Shown here one piece after another: positions 10,792 to 23,264 of a DNA stretch of 64,000 nt; position 1 is the first letter of the stretch, and each line of letters begins with the position of its first letter. The DNA lies in assembly GCA_002118135.1 (NCBI GenBank), contig BDIU01000052.1, positions 162,382 to 226,381 on the forward strand, given 5' to 3'. The notes beneath the pieces were generated by a model. It did not search any database. It was not told the origin of the DNA and saw nothing but the letters and a program-made list of their open reading frames with translations. The translations under genes were made by a program, and so were the position numbers. The stretch comes from Trebouxia sp. TZW2008. Lineage: Eukaryota > Chlorophyta > Trebouxiophyceae > Trebouxiales > Trebouxiaceae.

Positions 10792-11202
10792 TGGTGTTGT
10801 GTCCACGCAGGACACAGTCTGCAATGTCGCGACCTGCAGCCAGCGATCGAGAAACACAGGCAGTCAAAGTAGCGTGCCGCTGGGATCCCGCCAACAATTT
10901 GCACACAAGGATCTATGCGTCACGTGTCCACCAAAAACGACTGCATGAGTAGCGTTGCGGCGTGCGCGAGCGCTTGCGACATTTTTGACGATGTCTGCAG
11001 CTAACCTCGTTACTACTCATCAGCAAATCATGAGTCATTGCACAGCACCCTTTGGCAAGCGCCTTTGTTGCTGCTCTATGCAGCAGGTCACAGCATCGAG
11101 CAGCCAGCCTAGCAGGTTTCCTAGTGTATAAGGACTGCGTAGGCGCACTGTACGTCTAGTCACGCACATTGATGCAGGCAATTGCAACAGAAAAAGCAGC
11201 AG

Positions 11203-14200
11203 TCACAGGCCTTCTTCCAAATTGGGTTTGTGTACTTTGAAAGTTTGATGCTGGATGTGATATTGCCCAGAGGCATTGGGACAAAGAACAAACGCTTCAC
11301 TGAACAATGAGCAGTCCTCGCCACTCAAGTGAATGACACCATTAAGACTGATTGTGCCATTGACAAGCATCAGTAGCTGCTCTGGATCTTGCTGTTTGGC
11401 CTGCAGTGCAGCGAAATGGTTAGCTTTTGTTTGCGCTTGACCTGGCAACCTGTTTGATCAGACTGCTGTGAAACGGTTGGCGTGCTGACAGATAGTATGA
11501 GCATCCTAGCAGCTGCATTTGCCAAGGCCTCTCAGCAAACAGTTTTAGGCTAGGCATGGCACAATGGAGCTTTGCACACTTGGGTCAGTCCAACATCAAC
11601 TGGAAAGCTGCAGGATTTCTGTCTTTATAATGCACAGCTTGCACATCGCAGTAACGCTGTGGTGACTCGATTTCTTTGCGTTTTGTCTTATGTGCAAAGA
11701 TGTGGACAAGATGCAGACATGTCTGTACAGCTGAAAGCTTTACCTCAAGCCAGGGTGTGAAATCAATATGCTGTGCTCGGTAGCTCATGCCAAAGGCCAT
11801 ATGCAGCTCAACAATGCTTGTCAGTTTGGACATGATTTCAGCTTTTCCCTTTACTGTAGCTCCATCATGGGTCAGGACCTGCAAAACACGCTTGTCGCAA
11901 TCTTTGGCTTCATCCAAATTCATACGGCGGCAAAAGGCTGTAGTAGCTTGCTGTGTCTCAACCTGCCTACAAGACACCTTGCGTGCGTTTGTTGAAACGC
12001 ACTTCTGAGTTGGGTGTTTTTTGCAATTAGTGTTCAACTTACCAGTGCTTGCTTTGTGTTCACAAAATTTTCAGTGGCTTGATGTGCGTGGGCAGCACAT
12101 CTGCAGAGCATGTCAAAAGCAGACTTTCTATACTGTCCACTCCTGCATGCCATGTGTCCATACTTCAGGCATGTCAAGACCATGCTGTTGAAACACCGGG
12201 TCCAGCAGTGACTTACTGACTCAGCGTTGTACAGTTGAGCCAGGCTGGCTATGCCAGGTTGCCCTCCTGCCACTGCCGCATAATACCTGGCAGCCATTGA
12301 CGTAGCCACTGCCGCCCGCCTGTTGACATCAGCCAGCAAGTCCAGGACAAGGATAACATTGCAGTGTTTTCATGGGATCAGAACACTTGCATATACACAT
12401 GCTTGTTGTAAGGACACTGCAGTTGAGACCCACTCACTGCATCCTAACTGCAGTGATATGTTCAATGTAAGGCAGTTTGATGTCAGGACTTGTTACTTTG
12501 GGGTGAATGCACTAATAGCTTGCATCAGGCAGCTTCATGACAAGTCCCACATGTGGATACTTGGAGTTGTCTTACGCATGTGACATCATGTCCTAGTGAC
12601 GCAAGTGTCAAGACCTTGCGCTCATGCAAGCATGTAACAGTGCAGCTAGCTGCTGACCATCGAGCAGCACTGGCACAAAATGCCTCAGCAAGTACAGTTG
12701 GCAGTACCCTAGCGAGCCATATGAGTGGTCGGACATAACACAAGAAGTCTGACTCATGAGGCAAGGGCCCATCAGATCAGACATGCAAGACAGGCAGACC
12801 TGGCTTTACGTCATGCATGGGTGCTGCTGCAGCGTCATTTTGCATCAACTTGCTGTGCCAACAACTGTTGCCATCAACACAATGGTTTTGGACTCTGATC
12901 TGCTGAAATCAAGCTTACCTCTGCTCAGGAGTGTAGGCTTGCCGCATGACAGACTTCAGCATTGATCTGCCAGTAGTGTGCTGCAAGCAAAACAAAGCTG
13001 CTGTGTTCTAGCAATGTAGTGACGCAGGACTGCGCATCAATCCTTGCAAAGTTTGATGTGTTGAAATACGCTGTGTGAAGATGTGGATGAATGGCCTGCC
13101 TGAATAGCCTACAAAAGCCTTCTGGTGATGAGTGCTGATGTGATCATGCTCTGAAGGTGTCAGATCCATGCATGCCATCTGAATGCATGCAGACTGGTGC
13201 TGATGATCAAAAAGTGAGCAAGAAGTGCTACAATGTCAAGTGCGAGCCGCAATCTCAATTGGCTCTTGGTTAGAAAAGTTTCTGAGAAACCCTGCATGAA
13301 CTACTCCTCGTAAGGGTACTCAATGCAAAGACAATCTCATTGGGTACCAAACACTGTTTTCTGACTGCAGTGGCACCTCTCAGTACATACAATTTAAGAT
13401 AACTGCTTGTTTCCCAAAGCAGCTGTTATAAAGAGAAGTTAGTATACAACAAGACAGTGCACAGGATGCTGTGCAAACTGAGGGCAGGGGCAACGAAGTT
13501 CAGGCACTGCATGGCACCTTTTGCAGGAAGGGATGTATCATGAGGGCTTCAGCAGTGGGACGCTTGTTGGGATCCCTTGCCAGACATTGGCTGATGAGGT
13601 CTACAAACTCTGGGCTGTGGTGCTGGCTGGATGGCAGTGGAACGTCCTCCTCCACCACCTGAGCAGTGATAACAAAAGCAGAAATAGTAAGTCTTTTAAT
13701 CAATGAGGAATTTGGGTGGTTTGCATCATGCATGATACTACTAGAGCGCGCATTTGAGCACAGGTGCTGGGTGCGCGCTTGTTGGCAGTGATAAGCCCCA
13801 GGGTGTGTTTCAGCCGATATGATTAAAGTCCAAAGCTAGGGTGTGGTGCTGTGGTTTCAAGCCATGCAACCAAGACAAGCCTCACTGTGCAGCATTAGTT
13901 GCAGATGCAGCTGACACGTGGCCAATCATGAAAGCAAATTCTAGCTGAAACAGTCGCTCAGGAAGCTTTCAGATGACAAGAAGCAAGCAAAGCTAATTCA
14001 CACACAAAGTCAATGTGAGAGTAACCTGTATCATGAGCTGCAAAGGGCCGCCTGAAGCATCATACGGGTACTTGCCAGTGGCTGCCTCCAGCAGGGTCAA
14101 CCCAAGACTCCTGCAACATGCCATACAGGGTCAAAATGAGAAAGAACACATGTTTTTCTGCAGAATGTACCAATGTTTGCAAACTGTTTTTGCGTCACAA

Positions 14201-16597
14201 TCTACAGGCCGTTTTCTGCATCTCTGTTGTTCACTCACAGAATGCCAACAGGGGCAGTTTGACAGGACTGCAGCGCAAGGTGACTTCTTGGCATGCATAG
14301 CAATGCTGGCAGCATGACTGAGCTCACACTGTCTGTGTGCAGGAAGTGGGGCAATTTCCTGCTCTATTGTGACACATGCACCAGCACTATTGTGACACAT
14401 GCACCAGCATGCATACATGTGCAAGGTATGCCAGGCAGCTTTTTGCACAAAACTGGGTGAGTGCGACTTGCCATATATCACCAGGGAAGGAGTAAGGTTG
14501 ACTGTTGATCCGCTCTGGTGACATATATGTCACTGTTCCAGTGAACGTGTTACACTGCAGGCACAAACACACCAAGACTGTCAAGCCCACTGACAGCATT
14601 TGCAGACATGCTGTTCAGGTATGAGTTGACCTGGGGAATTTGGAGCACAACGAGGTATGAAATGTTAGCAAGGACGTAACACTTTTCATCGCTGATCGTC
14701 AACTGTAAGTGAGCCTGAGAGCACAGTGCTTGGCCATGTGCGCTGATAGTCACACATATGATACATTGAAGTACGTCAGCATGCAGTACCAGGCAGGAGG
14801 TCATACTGTTAAAGGGCACAAACAACTTGCTTCCTTGTGGAGAGTGGGCGCATACCATTGCTATAGTGTTGTCCACAAAGGCGCTGATGCCAAAGTCGGT
14901 GATCTTGGCGTCCCCATTCAGCCCTAGCAGCACATTGGCAGGCTTGACGTCTCGGTGCACCTGACAGCCATTGGAAGCAGACATTGACTCAAACAACGAA
15001 CATGCATTAGCCAACGCATGTGGATGGCATGCCCAAGACGTTGTGTGTCCTAGTCAAGCAAATGCATGCTGTATTATTATCACAGCGTGCTGCTGCATGC
15101 ATCATTGGGTTGTTGGTGTCATGTGACATGAATCACAAGCGAATGGATCTGAGGCTGTCTGCAGCTGAGTTTGACCAGATAAGTATTCTGGCTTCAATGA
15201 CTATGCGCATGATGTTTGACAGCAACTTACCATATGACGCTGCTTGTGTAAGTGCGCCAAGCCAGGTAACAGCTTGGAAGTCATGGCTGCCAACGCCGCC
15301 TCAGGGATTTTGCCAACCTGCAGCAACAAGCCTCTAGAACCATGACAGGACGTGCAGTCTTAGTGGAGTCCAGGCCTTGCAGAGTAGGTCTCAACTAAAA
15401 AAGTTCATGTCAAGCTGGACAATATGAATGGTAACAAGGCATGTGCTGAAAGCATAACAGCTGACTAAGCTGCTGTCGCCACACATGCCAAGCAAGTAAC
15501 ACTATGCTATTGGAGCAGTAGTTGTGATCTGGAGGCTCTGCAAAGCAACAAAATTCAGCTGGTTCAAGGTAGTATACCTTCTGCAACACATCTCCCAGAG
15601 AGCCACCATCCATGTACTCCAGCACAATTGCAATCTGCACTGCTGACGCACAGTCAGTCTGAGCAGGGACAGCAATGAACAGTGCCAATCAAACAGGCAT
15701 ATCAACTTGCTTTTGATGCAAGGATGAGCAGATAAGCTAGTACACCTGTCTTGTCTTGTGCCAGTGCAAAGATGAACAAAACAGCAAACATACCTGCCCT
15801 GTCTCAGACTCATGGTATGCACCAACAAAGTCAACCAAGCCAGGTACTTGGGGAGCGTCACAAAGAGCCCGTACATCATTCATCATCTGCTGTCGCTTGT
15901 CCTGAAAGCAGATCAGGCAGCAGTCGGTGTGCATGATCAAATGTTTGGATAGCTACAGCTTGTCTGCTATGCACTTTACCTTCTCAAAGATGTTGATACG
16001 CTTCACAGCAACAAAGGCATTGGTCTTCAGATGGAACGCTTTCAAGACCTGTTGAGCACTGAAGTCAGTTCAGTGCTCTAAAATCAAGTAGCTTGACAAT
16101 TTTCAAGCGTCACTCTATGTACATTATGCGCACCACACTGCTTGCGCCACGACCCAGAGTGTCAAAAATGTGTAACTCTTTCTGGGAGATCTGCATACAT
16201 TGGCTGAAGATCAGATAATACCGACATGCATGTCAAGAATGTGCTAGTATGATATTCAGATCCTCAGCTGCAACCACCACAGCAGACCTTGTAAGGCCGA
16301 TCACTCCTCAACAGTCCAGAGTTGCCCCGTGTCATGCCTTCCGAGGTGAACTTGTACTCTTGCAAAGACTTGCTCGTGACCCTGAGTGTGCCAGTGTCGG
16401 TGCATTGCATTGACTCCTGCACGTGCACGTCGTTGTAGGGTCGATCTCGTTCAAGGTAGGATCAGGTCGCCATACACAGGAGTCCCCGCACAGCCTGGGT
16501 ATCATCCGAGCTCACGTACTCGTACGGGCGCGTTTTCAATTGGCTGCAACGGTTGAGGAGCAACCGGCTCGAGGACAAGCCTGAGCTTCGGAGGCAT
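11203..16597 (-). CDS. MKK3-type MAP kinase kinase with C-terminal NTF2-like domain
   Basis: Fifteen exons give 498 residues in frame: 16520-16597, 16288-16416, 16134-16190, 15980-16048, 15794-15901, 15578-15634, 15231-15317, 14856-14960, 14472-14554, 14026-14110, 13518-13658, 12919-12980, 12217-12319, 11744-11878, 11203-11400. Kinase landmarks are GRGASSVV (glycine loop), VAVKRI (Lys), VHRDVKPAN (catalytic loop), [18 protein letters not shown] and an activation-loop T-x5-T (TIAMCNT), the plant MAPKK spacing. The last ~145 residues (RYYAAVAGG... VNGTISLNG... FSEAFVLCP...[10 protein letters not shown]) form an NTF2-like fold, the hallmark of plant MKK3, so the kinase and NTF2 parts are one gene. 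It phosphorylates MAP kinases on Thr/Tyr. The intron after exon 9 has a GC donor (TG|GCAAGT), required by phase. The joins of exon 1 to exon 2 are less certain (alternative donor at 16516). Confidence 0.92.
14362..14411. repeat. Recent 23-bp tandem duplication in an MKK3 intron
   Basis: The unit CTATTGTGACACATGCACCA plus GCA occurs twice back to back with no difference I can see. It lies in the intron between exons 9 and 10 of the MKK3 gene, so it has no coding effect. Confidence 0.85.
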
Positions 16598-17069
16598 CGC
16601 TGTGATCAGCGCGGTCTGCAGAGGATCGCTGTGTTCGCCGCTTCTGCAGTACAGCAGCTTACACCCAGCGCGTTGTGGAAGTGATCTTACAACACTGAGC
16701 TTGCGCTGGTGGCAACTGCGCCTTGCAGACTGACGAGCCGCTTTTCCGCTCTCGAAGGTTGTTTGCCTAGCATGCAAATGATGCTTGATCTGGCATGACT
16801 AAAGGAATGTGTTTGCACAAAATGGACACCTTTTGCAACTTGTGTTAAAGTCTTCAGCCACAGGGGCTAGGCAACGCTGCCAGGGTGAAAATCCATGTCA
16901 ACAAGGTTCATTGAAGACTGAGACAGTGCGAAACTGACAGCATCAGGTGCGGATGCAGCACTGTGATGTTGCTGCAATCTCTGAAAGTGCATAAACAACA
17001 GATGCTGCGCTGGAGCATCGCACATATGTGCTGTAGTCTGTGGTATGTGCTATAGTTTGACAGTAGCTG

Positions 17070-18859
17070 TCATTGAAGCATCTGCTTCAGCTCTCCCTTC
17101 TGGTGCATCTCCTCAACAATGTCTGCTCCACCCACAAACTCGCCTTTTATATAAAGCTGCACAAGACAAAGACAGAGTTGCCATCAGCTTCAGACAGCAC
17201 AAATGTTGAAAAGACATAAGCAACATATCCTCCATTGATACGCAGACACAATCCCATGCAGAAGAACTCAATGAACACGTGAATGCAGAACAAGCTGTTG
17301 TCCTATGGATTGGAGCAATGGCAATCAAAATGCAGATGCTGGGTTAGCCAGAATCATAAAACTAGACATAATCACAAAGCTTGCAAATATTTGAGATGCA
17401 ACAAGGCTGAGACCACAGCATCCAAGCAACACCAGCCCTATGAAGACAAGCTGGGCGCAGGCTCAAATACAGCCATGCAAATTGACATCTGCAGAATTCC
17501 TGATGAAAGGCAAACCTGAGGTATTGTGGGCCATTGGCTGTAGCTTTTAATAGCTTCCCGCACGCCTGGGTTGAATTGCTCATCAAGCACATTCACCACC
17601 TCGTAGTCTGTGCGTGCTTCATTCAGCATGGTGAGCACTTTGTAGGAGAAGCCACACTGGGGCGCTGTGCGGGTCCCCTTGATGAACGCCACTACCTATT
17701 GATTCAGATAAACTTTTCAGCTCTTGCCAGATCTTTTATAGCACATGTACTAGATTGTTTACACTGCCAGAGAAATGGACATGGTCATTTAGTTGCACAA
17801 GTGACTGGTAATGGAGGTGTCTTGCTTGCAAGCTGCTCCCAACATAGGTCAACATGCCAGCTACCTGTTTGTAGTAGCGGCTTGCATACCTTATTTGACT
17901 TGACAACAGAATCCAGTAGGTCCTCAACTGAGCATGTCAAGTCTTCAATGCCTTTGCCAGGCGTCAGCTTTAGCTCTGGTTTTACTCTGGGAGCTTTTCG
18001 TACCCATTGCTGTTGAGACCCTGGAGCATTGCCAGGAGGCACCGTCCCATTTGCTTCCACTGCATTGCACAAAAGCTCTGCATATCTGGAGAAGACATGA
18101 CCCACAGCCTAGCTGGAATGGCTTTTGCTAAGCGAACAGCTGTCAGTATGTACAATTCCGCTTTCATGAGACAGATGACATGGCATTGTCGCTGCGTCAC
18201 TGGAAGGTTTATACCGCTTGTTTTGCGCGCGGCCATGCAAGTACAGCACTGCAGCGATCCTGCATGCATGCTGCAGCGCTGACCATTTGCATACCTGCAC
18301 TCTGAACCCAAGCCTTCCAAGCTGCAGTGAGGTTCTCTTTGGTCGGGTCAGGCACTGTTGCAACTTTGACGCTGTGGGTAAAATCAGGTAAGTCTTGCAT
18401 GTGATTTGCTATGCTGACTGCCACCTGCAGACAGACTGGCACGCGTGGTTCAGTGAGGACGTTTCACTGAACTTGCAAGGCACTGCTCCTGCATGTTCTG
18501 ACCTTGCGTGACAGTCCTATGTACTGCACTTTTGCTTCTTTATTGTACACGGCATATACTCCAGCTACCGTCGGCAAACCACCCTGCTCGCCTGAAACGG
18601 GTAGCAAAGGAGCATCTGCCAAGGACGGTATCGAGCTTGGTGCTGGGGCTGCCGCATCTGATTGGCTTGCTGCGCAGCACTGCCTGAAAGGCGCGTTGTG
18701 ATGCCGTAACCCAGACCTTTTCGCAAACAGCTCGTGGCTATTCGTCGCGCTTGTCGAGGCTGAGACCTGCGGCCTGCTTGCGCGCGCACATCCTGACTTG
18801 GGAGCGCTGGCGCATTTGCATACAGGCGTCACCCAAGGACGCGTGAGCTGAGTTTGCAT
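17070..18859 (-). CDS. GRXS16-type plastid monothiol glutaredoxin with N-terminal GIY-YIG-like domain
   Basis: Five exons: 18503-18859, 18295-18424, 17890-18059, 17516-17695, 17070-17156, giving 307 residues. Start chosen at ATG 18859, which opens an Arg/Ser/Ala-rich transit-peptide-like stretch of about 85 residues. Then comes a GIY-YIG-like domain ([20 protein letters not shown]), a linker (VPPGN...), and a glutaredoxin domain with [15 protein letters not shown] (monothiol CGFS active site), QWPTIPQ and [13 protein letters not shown]. This order is that of Arabidopsis GRXS16 (CXIP2), a chloroplast protein linked to Fe-S cluster transfer and reported to combine nuclease and glutaredoxin activities. 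Members of the family bind a [2Fe-2S] cluster with glutathione through the CGFS cysteine. Very good match in domain order and length. Confidence 0.92.
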
Positions 18860-19513
18860 GGCGTCGCCAATGTGCAGACAGGCATCCTTGCTTTTGAAGT
18901 CAATCCATGTAAACGCTGTGCGTGCATGCGTGCTTTGCATGCTGTGAGCCTTTGTTCATGAGGTTCACAGCTGCACCCCTTAGCATGTTTGATAGCTTAA
19001 CATAAGTTGGCTGCAAGTGACGCGAATTGGACGTGAACGGGCACAGGCGTATCATCGAAAGCTGCAGATCAAGTTTTTGGGGCAGCACAGATGCAGACTT
19101 CCCGATGGCTAAATGATTCAAATGAGCTCTTGCCCAATGTTGCTCAATGCTTTGAGACTGGCCAGTGCAAATTGATGTTCTGAAACAGGCTGTGAAACCA
19201 GCTGGCATGAGCGACTACTGATGCAGAGAGCATGACATGGATCTCAACGCATAGTACACAATGTCATGTCAATGACGCACAAAGCTATGGACAGGCTGGA
19301 CAGCTTGAAAGCTGCAATCTTCAAGGCTGCACTCACTACGGAGAGCAGTGAGATAACACACCAGTCTCAACTAAGAATCTGAGTGCAAGGTCTGCAAGCA
19401 TGCAAACATGCCCATACGCAGGCTGTGGAAGTATACATGGACAGTCCCCTTGTTATTGTCTTGTGGCTACGTGACTTGATCAATTGCCATACTGTACATC
19501 AGGTGACACCTCT

Positions 19514-22315
19514 TCAGGTTTTTGCCTCGGCCTCAACAGCTTTTGCAAGGGCGCAAACAGCCTGACAAAAATGGCAACAACAGTAGCCTTCAACGCTGCC
19601 AATAGCCTGAGGAACTGCACCAAACACAGAACTAATGCCTCAATCAATATTAAGATGCAAAGTGTGAGCTAGCATAATGCAGGCAACAATGCAGGAGCAA
19701 GTGCAACAACTCCAACAAAGTGGACAAGATGCAAACATGACATGTTGCCTGCTGTACACCTTCAGAATGCAATGCTTCTCAATATCAGCATTGCACCTGA
19801 CAACAGCATACACAGCCTGGTGCAGTGGGGCATCTAGACTTTTGCATAGGGGACATCACCGAGCGAGCAGTCGACATCTTGTATTTTCAGCTGGAAACAG
19901 GCTTGTGTGCTTACCCTGTTGCTGTCTTGTTGCATGACCTTTACCTCAGCTGGGGAAGCTGGTCTAGACAGCTGCAGCCAAAAGACTTGTTCAGTTCGTT
20001 TACTTGCAAGGGAATCAGACAAGCCATTGCTGCAGTCACAGCTGCAATTGTCAACAGAAGTGAGCCTGACTGCATAAATACCATATAAACTTGTGCTAGC
20101 ATTCCAAATCTCATTTGACAGATGCCTGTACGCTTACTATCAGGTGCAACAGTATCATGCGTGTAAGGTTTGTAGATGCCTGGCATCATATTGAGTATGT
20201 GCAAGACACAGCAAGGCAAGCATACAAACAGGTGTCAGACAGAGACAGCTCTAAATAGTTTGCTTGTTTGTGTCGCAGGTTGTCTTACTCACACAGGCCG
20301 CCATGATGACTTTCTCAGAGCGCAAACTCTGTGCCTTTCAATTCTGCACGCATAATGCTGACTGTATGCATGGCTGTACCTGTGCCTGGGCCTGTAAGTC
20401 TGCCAGCATGGCATAGCGCTGCTGTCTCTTGTGCAGGTCGCCTTCAGCTCTGGCTGCACTCTCCTCATGTAAGTGTGCCAGCTTGGCTGCATACTCAGTT
20501 GCTGGGTCAGCAACCTGAAATGCATGCCAGTGTAAGAGTATTTCGAGTCATGTTGTCAGTGTGGTCTGATAATTCACAGCCAAACTACTTACATGCAGAC
20601 TTAAAGCATCACAGAGCAGTGCTGTCAGCAGTTTGAAAGGCATTTTTCGCTGTGACATGTCCACTGCCACTGATTTGTGATTTCCCCCGCCCCAACCAAC
20701 CTTGTGGCATCAGGAGATGACATATTGATTAGTGGCAAGCAATAGATGCCATTGTGGCATTCCCAACTGATTTTGTGAGATTCAGTCTAGATGCATCAAA
20801 GAATAACGCTGTTGGGTCTCGGCAGGAGCACAGACAATACATGCAGCTTTGTATGATGCATGAGTGCATTATTATGGGGGTTGCAGGTTGCACATGCACA
20901 GCCTGGCTAATGGCCTGACCGCAAGGTCTAGTCTGCAGCTTACATGCAGTCTATGCCTGCAGCCCAATTGTTCAGCAGCTTCATGACTGCAGCACTGAGT
21001 GGTTGGATATTGCAAGCAATCAGCACATGCACGATATGCAGTGCTTTGATTAACTTCAACAGAGGTTGTGACTGAAACAAGGAGCTGACCTGGCCAGCCC
21101 GCCTCTGCTGCTTGCTGTTGGGCCGTGCAACTTCTTTCACGCCCTTTAAGCTCTTGATCTTGGAACCGTACTCAGCTTGCAAGATCGCTGCCTGCCGCCA
21201 CAGCAACATTGCTTTCAACCAACTGTCAAAGGCTACCTTGTGACTGCTATCAGAAGCACATGCAGCTAGCAATCCGCCTGACGAACAGCACTTACAGTAT
21301 GAGTAAAGCCGTGTGCGCCGGCAAGGACAAGACACAGTGTCTTTAAAGAAACAGCCCTGTTGATTGTTAGACGGGTTTGGTGCATTTGAGCCATAGATAA
21401 GCATTTGCTTGTCAAGATGTCATCACAGCTATACTGTGCCTGCTGACTTGTCTTAGGGCTGCCAACTCTTACCGGCGACTGTGCTTCAGACATGGCAAAA
21501 CCGAACTGCAGTTCAGGCTGCTGAGCCGCTATGCTTGACTGTGTGTTGTCGCCAGATGTGGTTCCAGCTGAGTCTGGCTCTGGTCGATCTGGCCGATCTA
21601 GCACAGCTGTCTGAGGCGGGACTTGCGAGTGGGCCCTGTCCTTCTGATCCTGATTCGTGCTGCTTGTTGCAGAACTCTGAGCCTGACTTGGCTCAGGTCT
21701 GTTAGGCTGATCAAGCATAGCAGGAGCAGCTGTGTCTGGCTCATCTGAGCTGCTCTGACTTTCACCAGATGAAGGACTGAGGCTGCTGCTGGCCAGGACC
21801 ATTTGGGAAGCAGGGTTCTCATTCTCAAGCTGTTGCTGGCTCATGAAGGTGTTGTGTTTGTGCATAGCTCTCAGCTTAAGAACTGCCTCCTCGTTTGTCT
21901 GATTTATTTGCTGGATCACACTGACAGCTCCATACACCACCAGGGGCACAGCAACGCTGGCAGATACCATGCTGCACAACAGAAGCTTTATGTGCGTGGG
22001 TACCTACAACACTGATGCTTGTCTAAAGCATTCCAACCTGACAACTTCAGGACTAGCTGATGATGCCTCCCCCCACTCCAGTTGCTCCTGGCAAAAGGCT
22101 TGCAGTGGCAGCAGCAAGGGCGCAATTGCTGCTGCGTGGGCGATCTTGCTCAACATTTTGCTCTTCATTTTTCCGCTGTCTCCAGTCTGTTCGCTGTACT
22201 CACTGCGCGCTGTGATCGGCCTAGAGAGCAGGATCCGACGGGCGCCCACTGGCCGCTTGAATGCATGTCCGCAAGCGCTACCATTCAGCAGCTGACATGA
22301 CTTTATGCTTTGCAT
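19514..22315 (-). CDS. Unrecognised plastid-type membrane protein with coiled-coil C-terminus
   Basis: I do not recognise this gene. Exons seen are 22038-22315, 21473-21971, about 21090-21250 (acceptor unclear), 20380-20514, 20293-20328, possibly 19945-19971, and 19514-19561 with the stop (TGA at 19514-19516). The N-terminus (ATG 22315) is basic and Ser-rich like a transit peptide, followed by an Ala/Leu stretch (HAAAIAPLLLPLQAFC) that could be a thylakoid or membrane signal. Exon 2 begins with a hydrophobic segment (ASVAVPLVVYGAVSVIQQI) and continues as about 130 residues rich in Ser, Gln, Pro, Glu and Asp with DRPDRPEP-like repeats. Exon 4 is a strongly charged helix (KLAHLHEESAARAEGDLHK), probably coiled coil. 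A plastid membrane-anchored protein is an inference. Exon joins 2-3 and 5-7 are provisional. Confidence 0.5.
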
Positions 22316-23264
22316 CGCTGCCAATCACAAGCAGCAGCTGCGCAAAGCAAGGCAGCCGTGCAAACCGAGACTCATAGCAGATCCGGGTGATATTTGTGCA
22401 TTAAGCCAGACAGAGGACTCTGAAGTCCAACAAATTGTCCATTTTTGCTGTGACTGTCAAGTCCAAAAACATGCGCTTCCCTTTTGGGACGATCAGAAGT
22501 CTGTAGCACCTTAATTGCCAACTTGCGTGTGGCTGTCTTGCGTGCATGGATGCTAATCACCGCTAGAAGCGCTTTGGGCTATTTGCAGCAGTTCATAGGT
22601 CAACAAGCTCAGCTTAGTAATACAATGATTTGAAGTGTGCATGAGCGCATAACTGAAATGTTGCGCAGTACTATGACGACATGCCATACCTACGCTTCTC
22701 TGCAGGGCACAGAAAATGCCTCCACTACTTGGCGCAACCGCACAACCAATCTGTCCGGCAACCAGCAATGCTACAAAATGGCTACTGCACTGTCCAGTCT
22801 ACAAGCATTGACAAATTCACCTTTAATCAATGAGGATGCCAGACCCTGTCTAGGACACACGTGCTTCATCAAGTGTCTATTTCATTGCAAACTAATGCTG
22901 TGCACAACTGTCTTGCCTACTCTATCTAAGGAAGCTCAACTTTTGCAGCTCAACTTTCCTAACAGATTCAGTTTAGTATAAGCACTAACACATATGACAA
23001 TTGCCTGACACTCACACCAGCTCATGATGACTTGTCGTCTCATATTGTACAAGCAGCAGCACATGACTCAATCTGCCAGCATTTTTGTGCCTCTCATGCA
23101 CAGTACTCAGCTCACCAACTCATCTCAAATACTGAATGTAGCTGTTCTTTTGCTCACGCAATACCTGGTATGACCCGCTGCTCCGCTCTCTTGGTACAGC
23201 TGACTTCATGACTCCCCTCAGCCACAATGCATGACTCATAGCAGGCATGTCACTGCATGGCACC
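22316..23264. other. Intergenic region, no gene recognised
   Basis: This stretch lies between the 5' end of the unrecognised minus-strand gene and the stop codon of the acyl-ACP thioesterase gene on the same strand. No exon with matching borders was found. The promoter of the unrecognised gene should lie near 22316-22600. Confidence 0.5.

Noticed and set aside
11203..12319. A separate NTF2/NXT1-like gene
   Set aside because: Exons 12 and 13 join it in phase to the kinase exons, and the alignment with plant MKK3, which has the same C-terminal domain, is continuous. No independent start codon fits.
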